In this document: positions 1 to 8,134 of the stretch, piece by piece | Position numbering within the stretch: the stretch's first letter is position 1 | How the letters are laid out: each line of letters begins with the position of its first letter | NCBI RefSeq assembly: GCF_017355185.1 | Contig: NZ_JADILJ010000020.1 | Location: 1 to 64,000 of the forward strand | From: Rathayibacter sp. SD072 | GTDB lineage: Bacteria > Actinomycetota > Actinomycetes > Actinomycetales > Microbacteriaceae | Reading direction: 5' to 3' | Length of the DNA: 64,000 bases | The notes under the pieces: generated by a model | The model's database searches: none | Seen by the model: the letters and a program-made list of their open reading frames with translations, nothing else | What the model was told of the DNA's origin: nothing | Program-made: the position numbers and the translations under genes

Positions 1-1765
1 CTCGGGGGAGTACCGCATCGCAGGCCTGGACGTCTCGGGCCTCCCCGAGCGCGAGCGGGACGTCCTGCGCTCGCGCACGTTCGGCTTCGTGTTCCAGGAC
101 TCGTTCGTGCTGCCGCGCGAGAGCGTGGCCCGCAACGCGGCGCTGCCGCTGCGCATGCGGAGGGAGGGGCGCGACGCGCAGATCTCCGCCGTCGCCGACG
201 TGCTCGACCGGTTCGGCCTGCTGCGGCTGGCGGAGCAGTCGGCGGCCACCCTCTCGGGCGGGGAGCGCCAGCGCGTCGCGCTTGCCCGTGCGGTCGTCGG
301 CCGACCCGCGGTCGTCCTCGCGGACGAGCCCACCGGCAACCTCGACTCGGCGACGACGGCGGTCGTGATGGACCTGCTCGTGGAGCTCCACCGCTCCGGG
401 GTCACCGTCGTGCTGATCACGCACTCGGCGGAGGTCGCCGCGGTGGCCGGACGCTCGATCCGGCTCGAGGACGGCTCGATCGCGTCCGACAGCGGCGCGT
501 CCTCGGCGATCGCCCAGCCGGTCGCGCCGTCCGTCGAGGCCGCTCCGGAGGTCGCGCCGTCCGCTGACGCCGGCTCGCCGGCCCGGCGGCCGGGTCGCCG
601 CGGACCGGCCTGGGCGCTCGGCGACGCCGTGTCGGCCCTGCTGCTCTCGCCCGCCCGCACGCTGGGAGTCCTCGCCGCCTTCGTCCTCGCGATCGCGGGG
701 CTCGTGTCCTCGGTCGGGATGAGCGCCACGGCCGCGCAGCAGGTCACGCAGCGACTCGACGCGGCGGCACTCGATCAGGTGACCGTCCAGATGCCCGAAT
801 CGGCATCGGACGACGAGCTGCGGAGGGCCGCCACGGCGATCGCCGCCCTCGACGGGGTGGTGGTCGCCGGTCCGAAGGTGTCGCTGGCCGGAGCGGAGAG
901 CCGACCGGGACGCTTCCTCGGTCCCGACGAGGTGACGACCGAGGCGCCGGTGCTGGCGGTCGACGAGTCCTTCCTCGCCGCCGAGCTGGTCGAGGTCGTG
1001 CCCGCGACGGCGCCCGCCTGGCTCGACCTCATCGACGGGTCACCGGTGGCGCTCCTGGGACCGGGAGCGGCCGAGGACCTCGGCATCCCCAGGGGTCGCA
1101 CCGGCGACACCATCCGGATCGCCGGCCAGGCCGTCGTCGTCGCGGGTTTCATCACGTCCTCGGCCCGTGACCCGGCTCTGACGGAGTCGATCCTCGTCTC
1201 GCTGACCGACCTGGCCGTCCCGCCCCGGTCCGAGCGGCAGGTCGTCGCCCGCACCCTGCCGGGGCGCCCCGCGGCCCTCGCCGAGTCGATCCCGCTCGCG
1301 ATCGATCCCGGACGGCCCGAGCGGATCGTGGTGCAGACCGTGGCCGACCTCCGGCTGCTCGCGCGCGGGGTGAGCAGCGATCTCGCGGCGAACCTGCTCG
1401 TGATCTCGGCGGTGCTCCTGCTCCTGGTCTGCTTCAGCAGCGCCACGTCGATGTTCCTCACCGTGTCGGCGCGCACCCGCGAGATCGCGCTCCGACGGGC
1501 GGTCGGGGCCACCCGGCGCGACATCCGGCTGCTGTTCCTCATCGAGGGGGCGGCGATCGGACTCGCGGGCGGGGTGTCGGGTCTCGCGCTCGGCGTCCTC
1601 CTGACCGCGGTGCTCAGCGGCCTGCAGGGCTGGTCGCCGGTCCTGGACCCCGCCAGCGCGCTCGTCGGCGTCGCCTCCGGCGTCGGTGCGGGCGCGGTCT
1701 CGGCGGTGGGCCCGGCGTTCCGCGCCGCGTGGATCGAGCCCGCGCTCGCCCTGCGGGCCGGATGA
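1..1765 (+). CDS. ABC transporter ATP-binding/permease fusion, MacB-like (5' end outside window)
   Basis: The reading frame is open from the first bases of the window, so the N-terminus with the Walker A motif lies upstream. The visible ATPase part has a Q-loop (FVFQD), the signature LSGGERQRVALARA, Walker B with VVLADEPTGNLD and the H-loop LITHS. A Pro/Ala/Ser-rich linker follows, then a transmembrane helix, a large extracytoplasmic region, and three C-terminal helices with the FtsX/MacB-type stretch EIALRRAVGATRRDIRLLFL. ATPase and FtsX-type permease on one chain is the MacB arrangement. Such transporters work by mechanotransmission on peptides, lipoproteins or antibiotics, but nothing here shows the substrate. 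No accessory membrane-fusion gene is visible downstream. The fold is clear and the substrate unknown. Confidence 0.88.
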   Translation, partial: SGEYRIAGLDVSGLPERERDVLRSRTFGFVFQDSFVLPRESVARNAALPLRMRREGRDAQISAVADVLDRFGLLRLAEQSAATLSGGERQRVALARAVVGRPAVVLADEPTGNLDSATTAVVMDLLVELHRSGVTVVLITHSAEVAAVAGRSIRLEDGSIASDSGASSAIAQPVAPSVEAAPEVAPSADAGSPARRPGRRGPAWALGDAVSALLLSPARTLGVLAAFVLAIAGLVSSVGMSATAAQQVTQRLDAAALDQVTVQMPESASDDELRRAATAIAALDGVVVAGPKVSLAGAESRPGRFLGPDEVTTEAPVLAVDESFLAAELVEVVPATAPAWLDLIDGSPVALLGPGAAEDLGIPRGRTGDTIRIAGQAVVVAGFITSSARDPALTESILVSLTDLAVPPRSERQVVARTLPGRPAALAESIPLAIDPGRPERIVVQTVADLRLLARGVSSDLAANLLVISAVLLLLVCFSSATSMFLTVSARTREIALRRAVGATRRDIRLLFLIEGAAIGLAGGVSGLALGVLLTAVLSGLQGWSPVLDPASALVGVASGVGAGAVSAVGPAFRAAWIEPALALRAG

Positions 1766-1807
1766 GCCGGGGGAGGAGCGGGGCTCCTCGTGGCACCGGG
1801 TGTCTCC

Positions 1808-1813
1808 TAGGGT
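1808..1813 (+). promoter_or_regulatory. -10 box of a probably leaderless promoter
   Basis: TAGGGT fits the actinobacterial -10 consensus TANNNT and ends six bases before the ATG at 1820. Transcription would therefore start at or next to the A of the start codon. No Shine-Dalgarno sequence fits between. Confidence 0.5.
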
Positions 1814-1819
1814 GCTGGT

Positions 1820-2305
1820 ATGTCGAGTCCGCACCCCGACCACCGTCCGCAGCCGGGACGGCCCGAGCCGCCCGAGCAGCCGGCCCAGCCCGTTCAGCCC
1901 GCTCCACCCACCGGCGCGATGCCCTACGCGCTCGGGTTCCTCGCCCTGACCGGCCTCCCGTTCCTGTCGATGCTGATCGCGGGGATCGTCATGGCGGCCG
2001 TCAATCCGTCATCCCGCGCGCGCGGGGGAGTGGCCGCCGAGAACGGCCGCCGGGCGGCGAACTGGGGGCTGACGGTGATCCTGATCACCGTGCTCACGCT
2101 GGTCGGGCACTTCGTGCTGCTCTTCGCCCTGACCGCCGACGCCCCGTCGACGTCCTTCTACCCGATCGGCATCCCGATCACGCTCTTCGGGGTGCTCTGC
2201 GTGGTCCACCTCGTGGTGATCATCTGCGGACTCGTGACCGCGAACCGCGGCCGCGTCCTCCGGAACCCCCTCGCGATCCCGTTCCTCCGCCGCCGCGCGG
2301 CGTGA
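1820..2305 (+). CDS. small membrane protein, DUF4870-like
   Basis: A 161-residue protein with a Pro/Gln-rich cytoplasmic N-terminus of about 33 residues, then three hydrophobic segments at about 36-60, 84-106 and 118-145. Between the first two segments lies ENGRRAANWGLT, which resembles the R-x-x-A-x-x-A-LNFQ pattern of DUF4870 proteins; I assign the family from this pattern alone. It ends in an Arg-rich tail. The gene has its own -10 box six bases upstream, so it is probably monocistronic and leaderless. It converges with the next gene with only four bases between the stop codons. The function is unknown. Confidence 0.72.
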   Translation: MSSPHPDHRPQPGRPEPPEQPAQPVQPAPPTGAMPYALGFLALTGLPFLSMLIAGIVMAAVNPSSRARGGVAAENGRRAANWGLTVILITVLTLVGHFVLLFALTADAPSTSFYPIGIPITLFGVLCVVHLVVIICGLVTANRGRVLRNPLAIPFLRRRAA

Positions 2306-2309
2306 CGCA

Positions 2310-2759
2310 TCAGGACGTCGCGACCGGCCAGACGTAGTCGAGATCGTCCGGGACGCCCGGGAAGAGCGGGGCGTAGTGCTCGGGGTGCTTAGCGATGAGC
2401 TTCGACCGGTGCGACCGGTGCAGCTCCTCCCGGCCCAGCCACGGCGGCAGCGGGAATCCACCGAGGAGGTACGCCTCGGCGTCCTCGGGGACCGTCTCGA
2501 GCACGGCCATCGTCTTCTCGAGGCACGTGTCGGCGAAGCCGCGGGCCGACCACACGGCGCACGTCTCGCGCTGGTACGCCATCAGGGCGGGCCGGTGGCC
2601 ACGCCACATCGCGGTCACCGGGTGGTGCTGCCAGCCGTAGCCGGGCACGATCAGCGCCTTCATCACCTGCAGCGTTTCGACGCGCTGCTTGCCGAGCCGG
2701 CGGTCGTCGAGGCTCTCGGCGCTCGCGCGGAAGGAGGGGAAGGGGAGGAAGGTCTGCAT
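2310..2759 (-). CDS. MSMEG_6728-family protein, pyrimidine dimer DNA glycosylase-like
   Basis: A 149-residue protein that starts MQTFLPFPSFRASAESLDD and continues RRLGKQRVETLQ and GYGWQHHPVTAMWRGH. These stretches match my memory of the actinobacterial MSMEG_6728 family, which is related to the pyrimidine-dimer glycosylase fold (Pyr_excise). In that fold the N-terminal Thr/Arg region binds damaged DNA; whether this member has glycosylase activity is not established. The length is normal for the family. It is convergent with the upstream membrane-protein gene and divergent from the phosphopantetheinyl transferase gene. Confidence 0.75.
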   Translation of the reverse strand: MQTFLPFPSFRASAESLDDRRLGKQRVETLQVMKALIVPGYGWQHHPVTAMWRGHRPALMAYQRETCAVWSARGFADTCLEKTMAVLETVPEDAEAYLLGGFPLPPWLGREELHRSHRSKLIAKHPEHYAPLFPGVPDDLDYVWPVATS

Positions 2760-2829
2760 CCCCTCCAGTGAACACGAGGGCGTCGCGCATCGGCCACCCG
2801 GACGTCACGTCGAGGACGCCTTCGGACCG

Positions 2830-2835
2830 TAGCGT
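2830..2835 (+). promoter_or_regulatory. -10 box deciding the start of the PPTase gene
   Basis: TAGCGT ends seven bases before the ATG at 2843. This favours the 2843 start over the in-frame GTG at 2768, because a transcript from this box could not include the earlier codon. It implies a leaderless mRNA. Confidence 0.45.
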
Positions 2836-2842
2836 GCGGTCC

Positions 2843-3478
2843 ATGACCGGACTCCCCCTCCTCGCCACCGACGACGTCCAGCTGCGCTGGGCGCGGCCCG
2901 AGGTGCTCGACTCCTCGCGGCACCGGATGCTCCGCCTCCTCACCCTCGCCGAGCGCCTGCGCTTCGAGGCCACCGGCCGTCGCGAGGCGCGCGACAGCTT
3001 CCTGCTCGGCCGCGTGCTCGTGCGCGAGCTCGCCGCCGAGACCCTCGGCATCGATCCGCTCGAGGTCGTCGTGGAGGCGCGCTGCACGCGCTGCGGCGGC
3101 CCGCACGGTCGCCCGGTCCTGGGCGGCGAGCACCCGGCGCTCGAGCGGATGCGCATCAGCATCGCGCACTGCGAGGGCGCGGTCGTGGCGGCGCTGGCCA
3201 CCGGTCGCGACGTGGGCATCGACGCCGCCCGCACGCGGGTGGTGCGCGAGCGGATCGCCTCCGGCCGGGAGACCGCCGAGCAGGTGCTCGAGGGGCTGCG
3301 CGCGCACGCCGTCACCAAGGCCGACGGCCGCGGAACGGGTCTGGACGAGTCGGTGCGCTTCCGCACGCGCGAAGGAGCGACCGAGGCCTGGATCGACGGC
3401 TCCGAGCGCTACTTCGCCGTCTCGGAGCCGTCGGTCCACTCGGCGCTCGTCGTCACCCTGGCTCTCGCCCAGGACTGA
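2843..3478 (+). CDS. 4'-phosphopantetheinyl transferase superfamily protein
   Basis: A 211-residue protein starting MTGLPLLATDDVQLRWARPE. It shows the three Sfp-type PPTase motifs: GGPHGRPVL, then ISIAHCEGAVVAA with DVGIDAA (family G-[IV]-D-x-E), then TKADGRG in place of the usual W-x-x-KEA-x-x-K. PPTases move the phosphopantetheine arm of CoA onto a serine of acyl, peptidyl or aryl carrier proteins. The acidic residue after GID is replaced by Ala (GIDAA) and the third motif has T-K-A-D rather than K-E-A, so metal binding and activity may differ from Sfp. No carrier protein or NRPS/PKS gene is in the window. The start was chosen from the -10 box at 2830. Confidence 0.8.
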   Translation: MTGLPLLATDDVQLRWARPEVLDSSRHRMLRLLTLAERLRFEATGRREARDSFLLGRVLVRELAAETLGIDPLEVVVEARCTRCGGPHGRPVLGGEHPALERMRISIAHCEGAVVAALATGRDVGIDAARTRVVRERIASGRETAEQVLEGLRAHAVTKADGRGTGLDESVRFRTREGATEAWIDGSERYFAVSEPSVHSALVVTLALAQD

Positions 3479-3527
3479 CCAGCGCTCGACCGACCCGCGC
3501 GCGACCGACCGGCGCTCGCCGCGCGCC

Positions 3528-4403
3528 TCAGAGGTGCGGCGCCACGTGCTCCGCGAAGCCGGCGGCGACCTTGGCCGCGACGTCCGGGTACGGGGTGTCC
3601 CAGACGTCCCGGTGGAAGATCTCGACCTCGATGTCCCCGGTGTAGCCGGCCTCGACGACCGCCCGCGTCAGCAGCGGGAAGTCGATGACGCCCTCGCCCA
3701 CGTAGTGCCGCGAGAGCAGCACGTCGGCGGCCAGCGGAGTGGCCCAGTCGCACACCTGGTACGAGGCGATGCGCCCCTCCGCACCCGCGCGGGCGATCTG
3801 CGGCAGCACCTGCGGGTCCCACCAGACGTGGAACGTGTCGACGACCACACCGACAGCGGCGGGATCGAAGGGCGCGGCGAGATCCAGCGCCTGGCCCAGC
3901 GTCGAGACGACGGCGCGGTCGGACGCGTACATCGGGTGCAGCGGCTCGATCGCCAGCTGCACTCCGGTGCCGCGCGCGTAGCCCGCGAGCTCGGCCAGCG
4001 CCTCCGACACCCGGGCGCGCGCGCCGACGAGGTCGCGCGAGCCCTCGGGCAGTCCTCCCGCGACGAGCACGAGCGCCGGAGCGCCGAGGGCCGCGGCCTC
4101 GTCGATCGCGCGGCGGTTCTCGTCCAGCGCCGCGCGCCGCTCCGGCCCCTCCGGGACCGTGAAGAAGCCGCCGCGGCACAGGCTCGACACGCGCAGGCCG
4201 CTCTCGGCGACCAGGCGCATGGCCTCCGCCATGCCCACCTCGGCCACGGGCTCGCGCCACAGGCCGATCGAGGAGTAGCCGGCGCGAGCGGTGACGTCGA
4301 GAGCCTCCCGCAGCGAGGCGAGCTTGATCGTCGCCTGGTTCAGGGACAGCCGCGGATGCACGGTGCCGGCTCCGGCGGCGACGACCGGCTCGAGTGCGGT
4401 CAT
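3528..4403 (-). CDS. sugar phosphate isomerase/epimerase (AP endonuclease 2 fold)
   Basis: A 291-residue TIM-barrel protein beginning MTALEPVVAAGAGTVHPRLS. Probable metal-site residues lie on barrel strands: Glu in LAIEPLHPMYASD, Asp/His in VVVDTFHVWW and Glu in DIEVEIFHRDVWDTP. This is the pattern of xylose-isomerase-like and IolE/IolI-like enzymes. Its ATG overlaps the stop codon of the DUF993 gene (ATGA), so the two are translationally coupled. It is the last gene of the three-gene operon. By context it isomerises or eliminates on a keto-sugar made by the upstream dehydrogenase; the exact substrate is unknown. Confidence 0.85.
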   Translation of the reverse strand: MTALEPVVAAGAGTVHPRLSLNQATIKLASLREALDVTARAGYSSIGLWREPVAEVGMAEAMRLVAESGLRVSSLCRGGFFTVPEGPERRAALDENRRAIDEAAALGAPALVLVAGGLPEGSRDLVGARARVSEALAELAGYARGTGVQLAIEPLHPMYASDRAVVSTLGQALDLAAPFDPAAVGVVVDTFHVWWDPQVLPQIARAGAEGRIASYQVCDWATPLAADVLLSRHYVGEGVIDFPLLTRAVVEAGYTGDIEVEIFHRDVWDTPYPDVAAKVAAGFAEHVAPHL

Positions 4404-5593
4404 GCGAGCACCGTCCGGAGCGCGTCGACGCCGTTCACGGCGAGCATCCCGGTCCACCGGGCGGCCGCGAGCTCCGGACGCTCGAGCGCACCGGCCTCGT
4501 CGGCGAGCCGCACGATCTCGGACAGGTGCGGCAGCGAGCGGGCGGAGTGCAGCCCGCCGACCATCGAGAACGCGGTCTGGTGGCCGTTCAGCCAGGACAG
4601 GAACGCGACACCGGTCTTGTAGTACTGCGTCGGAGCGGCGAAGACCTGGCGAGCGAGGGCCTCGGTCGGCCCGAGGATCCGGCGGTAGGCCTCGACGTCG
4701 TCCGCGTCGAGCGCCTGGATCGCGGCGGAGGCGTTGGGTGCGAAGGCGGCGAACGCGCCGAGGAGGGCGTCGGAGTGGCGCACCTCGCCGTCGGCGTCCT
4801 GCCCGCCCTCGATCAGGCCGACGTAGTTGAAGTCGTCGCCCGTGAAGAGGGTCGCGCCGAGCGGGAGCCGCGCGCGCACGGCGATCTCGGCGTCCGCGTC
4901 GAGCAGCGACATCTTGATGCCGCGGATCTTCGCGAGGTTGTCCTCGATGATGCGGATCACGGTGTCCGACGCCGTGGCGACGTCCTCGGAGCCGAAGTAG
5001 CCGGTGAGGACGGAGTCGAAGGCCGGTCCGAGCCAGTGCAGGACGACCGGGCGCGACGCCCGCTCGAGCACGGCGCGGTAGACGCGCTCGTAGTCCTCGC
5101 CCGACTGCGCCACCCGCGCGAGGTGGCGGCTGGCCATGAGCACGACGCCCACTCCGGCGTCCTCCGCGACCTCGAGCTGCTCGAGGTAGGCGTCGATGAC
5201 GCGCTCGAGCGGCACCACGTCGTCGGTGAGCTGATCGGTGTTCACTCCGACCACGACGTCGCCGCCGACCGAGGCGGCCTCGGCGCCGCTGCGGCGGATG
5301 AGCTCGGTCGTCGCGGCCCAGTCCATGCCCATGTTGCGCTGGGCGGTGTCCATGGCGTCCGCGACTCCGAGGCCCCACGACCAGACGTGGTGCCGGAACG
5401 CGAGCGTCGCGTCCCAGTCGACGGCGGCGGGGCTCCCGGGCGTGTTCTCGGCCCAGGTGACCGGGACCACGTGCGCGGCCGCGTAGGCGACCCGCGCGCC
5501 GAGCGGGCGACGGGGGCGGACGAGGTCCGGGGCGGGGGAGACGGTGTGCGCGCGGAGCGATCCGTCCGGCGCGATCAGGGTGACGTCGGTCAC
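4400..5593 (-). CDS. DUF993 family, dihydrodipicolinate synthase-like aldolase fold
   Basis: A 397-residue protein with a GTG start that overlaps the stop of the oxidoreductase gene (GTGA). The central region fits the class I aldolase/DHDPS barrel. The stretch around residues 221-231 reads AKIRGIKMSLLD, with Lys227 where DHDPS enzymes carry the Schiff-base lysine (GIKE in that family). Another conserved-looking block is VLHWLGPAFDS near residue 184, where DHDPS enzymes have the tyrosine-containing YN-x-P motif; the Tyr is absent here. DUF993 proteins usually sit with Gfo/Idh/MocA and sugar isomerase genes, as here. A retro-aldol or dehydratase step on a keto-sugar acid is plausible but unproven. 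Confidence 0.83.
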   Translation of the reverse strand: MTDVTLIAPDGSLRAHTVSPAPDLVRPRRPLGARVAYAAAHVVPVTWAENTPGSPAAVDWDATLAFRHHVWSWGLGVADAMDTAQRNMGMDWAATTELIRRSGAEAASVGGDVVVGVNTDQLTDDVVPLERVIDAYLEQLEVAEDAGVGVVLMASRHLARVAQSGEDYERVYRAVLERASRPVVLHWLGPAFDSVLTGYFGSEDVATASDTVIRIIEDNLAKIRGIKMSLLDADAEIAVRARLPLGATLFTGDDFNYVGLIEGGQDADGEVRHSDALLGAFAAFAPNASAAIQALDADDVEAYRRILGPTEALARQVFAAPTQYYKTGVAFLSWLNGHQTAFSMVGGLHSARSLPHLSEIVRLADEAGALERPELAAARWTGMLAVNGVDALRTVLA

Positions 5594-6819
5594 GGAGCGA
5601 CCTCGCTGGGGGCGGAGGCGGCGAGGGCGCGCTCGTCGGCCTCGGCGTCGAGCGCGGCGATGTCGATGCGGCGGCCGTCGCGCGCCGACTCGAGGCCGAG
5701 CTCGGCGAGGCGGACGCCGCGGGCGCCGGCGAAGAAGTCGTAGGGGTGCGGGCCGTTCTCGACCACGTGGCGGATGAACTCCTCCCACTGCGTCTTGAAG
5801 CCGTTCTCGAAGACGTCGTTGACGGGCAGCTCCTGCCAGTCCTCGGCGTAGACGTGCTGCTCGGGCAGATCGGGGTTCCAGGTGGGCTTGGGGGTCGCGA
5901 CGCGCGGCTGCACCTTGGCGCCGAAGAGCCCGACGACCGCGCTGCCGAGGGTGCCGTCGACCTGGAACTCGACGAGCTCCGGGCGGTTGACGCGCACGGC
6001 CCAGGAGGAGTTCAGCTGCACGGTCGCACCGCCGGCGACGTCGAAGATCGCGTAGGCCGCGTCGTCGGCGGTCGCCGTGTACTCGTCGCCGTTCTCGTCG
6101 ACGCGCACGGGGATGTGGGTCGCGGCCTTGGCGTAGACGCCCTCGACGGCGCCGAACAGGTTCTCGAGCACGTAGTTCCAGTGCGGGAACATGTCGACGA
6201 TGATGCCGCCGCCGTCCTCCTTGCGGTAGTTCCAGCTGGGGCGCTGAGCGTCCTGCCAGTCGCCCTCGAAGACCCAGTAGCCGAACTCGCCGCGCACCGA
6301 GAGGATGCGGCCGAAGAATCCGGAGTCGATGAGGCGCTTGAGCTTCTGCAGCCCCGGCAGGTAGAGCTTGTCGTGCACGACGCCGTTCTTGATGCCGGCC
6401 TCCTTGGCCAGCTCGGCGAGCTCGAGGGCCTCGGCGTAGCTCTCGGCCGTGGGCTTCTCGGTGTAGATGTCCTTGCCCGCGGCGATGGCCTTCTTCAGCG
6501 CGGGGACGCGCGCCTTGGTGACGAGGAAGTCCGCGTAGATCTGCCACTTCGGGTCGGCGAGGGCGGCGTCGAGATCGGTGGTCCAGTGCTCCAGGCCGTG
6601 ACGGGCGGCGAGCTCGGCGAGCTTGGCCTCGCTGCGGCCGACGAGCAGCGGCTCGAGCTGCACGCGCGTGCCGTCCGAGAGCAGCACGCCGCCCTGCTCG
6701 CGGATCGCGAGGATCGAGCGGACGAGGTGCTGGCGGTAGCCCATGCGGCCCGAGACGCCGTTCATGATGATGCCGAGGGTGCGCGGCGCGGCGGTGGCGG
6801 GGGTGGTCGACTCTGACAC
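5590..6819 (-). CDS. Gfo/Idh/MocA family NAD(P)-dependent oxidoreductase
   Basis: A 409-residue protein. The N-terminal Rossmann fold begins at about residue 15 with GIIMNGVSGRMGYRQH, an unusual N-G-x-x-G-R-x-G form of the dinucleotide loop. The family EKP motif is at 121-123 (KDIYTEKPTAES). The C-terminal alpha/beta domain follows, with DMFPHWNYVLENLFG in the region that normally holds catalytic Asp/His. These enzymes oxidise a ring hydroxyl of a sugar, inositol or glycoside. It is the first gene of the operon, and a LacI-type operator lies about 50 bp upstream. The substrate cannot be read from sequence. Confidence 0.88.
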   Translation of the reverse strand: MSESTTPATAAPRTLGIIMNGVSGRMGYRQHLVRSILAIREQGGVLLSDGTRVQLEPLLVGRSEAKLAELAARHGLEHWTTDLDAALADPKWQIYADFLVTKARVPALKKAIAAGKDIYTEKPTAESYAEALELAELAKEAGIKNGVVHDKLYLPGLQKLKRLIDSGFFGRILSVRGEFGYWVFEGDWQDAQRPSWNYRKEDGGGIIVDMFPHWNYVLENLFGAVEGVYAKAATHIPVRVDENGDEYTATADDAAYAIFDVAGGATVQLNSSWAVRVNRPELVEFQVDGTLGSAVVGLFGAKVQPRVATPKPTWNPDLPEQHVYAEDWQELPVNDVFENGFKTQWEEFIRHVVENGPHPYDFFAGARGVRLAELGLESARDGRRIDIAALDAEADERALAASAPSEVAP

Positions 6820-6867
6820 GGGAGGCCCTTCTGATGTGCGGTGCTGCGACCGGCGGAGAGGCCGGAC

Positions 6868-6881
6868 GGAAAGCGTTTACC
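6868..6881 (-). promoter_or_regulatory. LacI-type operator of the oxidoreductase/DUF993 operon
   Basis: Read on the minus strand, this is GGTAAACGCTTTCC, an imperfect palindrome centred on CG (five of seven pairs match). It lies 49-62 bases before the start codon. It closely resembles the perfect palindrome upstream of the GH42 gene at 35456-35469, so the two operons may share a regulator. Confidence 0.6.
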
Positions 6882-6954
6882 AGAGTGTAGGACCGCTCCT
6901 CCACCGAGGGCAAGCGCATTCCGCGCCTGGTCGTCGACCGGCCTTCCGGGGCGA

Positions 6955-7017
6955 CGCGGGATGGCGCTCCGGTACGCGCCACGCGGCAGGAGGCGGACGG
7001 GAGTGGCATCTCGCGGG
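6955..7017. repeat. dispersed palindrome, copy C (degenerate)
   Basis: Arms at 6955-6977 and 6995-7017 pair at about 17 of 23 positions and share CTCCGGTACG and GGCATCTCGCGG with the copies at 24102-24164 and 29787-29849. It lies in the 272-base gap between the oxidoreductase start and the secreted-protein stop. I see no gene in that gap. Confidence 0.55.
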
Positions 7018-7091
7018 AGTCCGCTGTCGGGACGGGACCCGCGCACGATCAGCACGGCGTCGTCGGAGGCGGCGTGCTCGAGCGGGCCCGC

Positions 7092-7958
7092 TCACTCGAA
7101 GAGCGACAGCGTGAGCACCGCGGTGTACCGACCCGCCCTGACGCCCGTCGGCGTCTGCAGGACCAGCTCGGCGTCCGCCGTCCAGCGGCCGGGCCGGGCG
7201 CCGTCGGCGATCGACAGCAGCGGGGCCTCGACGAGTCCGGGGCGCGATCCCGCCGATACGCCGTCCAGGACCGTGAGCGCCACGGGGCCCGCCACGGCGG
7301 TGTCGCCCTCGAGCAGGCGCGGCGTCCAGCCGAGGTGCTCGACCCCGATCGGCGGCTGACCGCCCGTCCCGGTGAGGGCGGTCGCGGAGCCGAGCACCGA
7401 CCAGCCCGGGCGGTCCGCGACCGGTGCGCGGGTGTCGCGCACGGTGACCGTCGGCAGTGCTCCGACGAAGCGGCGGACCGCGGCCGTGCTCCCCGACTCG
7501 GACAGCGCCGCCGCGTCGCCCGCGACGGTCATCGCGAGCGCGCCGGGATCCGTCGGCGGGTCGATCGCGACGCCGACGTCGACGCCGCCCGTCTCCTGCT
7601 CGACGGGCCCCTGCTCGACGGGACTCTGCTCGACCGGCACCTGCTCGTCGGGCACCGCCGACCCGACGGGGGACTCCCGGGGAGCCGTCCTGACCGGCTC
7701 CCCGCCGGAGAGGCCATCGGGCGCAGGTGCGACGGGCGTCGCTGCCTCCTCGTCGGTCATCCCGCTCGAGCGCACCCCGCTGATCGGGTCGGCGGCCGGA
7801 GCAGGGGCGTCCGAAGGCGCGCTGGTCGCCGTCGGCGCCGGTGCCGACGGCGGCACCGCCTCCGGAGCCGCCGCGGCCGTCGCGAAGAAGAGGGCCAGCA
7901 CGAGACCGGCGGTGGGGGCGACCGAGGCGAGGGCGGCGGTGCGGGTGCGGTGGATCAC
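7092..7958 (-). CDS. secreted Pro/Ala-rich protein of unknown function
   Basis: A 288-residue protein from a GTG start preceded by AGGAAC. The N-terminus VIHRTRTAALASVAP leads into a hydrophobic stretch and an Ala-rich cleavage region (LFFATAAAAPEA), a typical Sec signal peptide. A low-complexity Pro/Ala/Ser segment to about residue 70 contains a short acidic repeat (PVEQSPVEQGPVEQ). The C-terminal half, from about 115, is beta-rich, with AVADRPGW-type and LTVLDG stretches and a final LTLSLFE. It may be an immunoglobulin-like or WxL-like adhesion domain, but I do not recognise a family. No sortase motif or lipobox is present. It sits directly downstream of the galactanase gene and may share its regulation. 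Confidence 0.68.
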   Translation of the reverse strand: MIHRTRTAALASVAPTAGLVLALFFATAAAAPEAVPPSAPAPTATSAPSDAPAPAADPISGVRSSGMTDEEAATPVAPAPDGLSGGEPVRTAPRESPVGSAVPDEQVPVEQSPVEQGPVEQETGGVDVGVAIDPPTDPGALAMTVAGDAAALSESGSTAAVRRFVGALPTVTVRDTRAPVADRPGWSVLGSATALTGTGGQPPIGVEHLGWTPRLLEGDTAVAGPVALTVLDGVSAGSRPGLVEAPLLSIADGARPGRWTADAELVLQTPTGVRAGRYTAVLTLSLFE

Positions 7959-8070
7959 GGGTGGTTCCTGGTTCTGCCGTGCGTCGTCGGAGCGGCTCTC
8001 CTTCGTACCAGCGTCCCTCGCTCCACCGAGACCCCTCGTCCGGTGCACGCGGTGGCGGACCCCTGGACGT

Positions 8071-8121
8071 GCAGGAGCCCCGGCCGCGGGAGGGGTTCCT
8101 CCGCCCGACCGGGGCTCCTGC
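8071..8121 (-). terminator. terminator hairpin after the galactanase gene
   Basis: Perfect 13-bp arms at 8071-8083 and 8109-8121 enclose 25 bases. The stem begins 14 bases past the stop codon of the GH43 gene. There is no strong U-tract, which is common for high-GC actinobacterial terminators. Confidence 0.6.
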
Positions 8122-8134
8122 GCTGCGCTCCCGG

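Noticed and set aside
2768-2842. Earlier in-frame GTG start for the phosphopantetheinyl transferase
   Set aside because: The extra 25 residues are not family-like, and a -10 box at 2830-2835 lies inside them.
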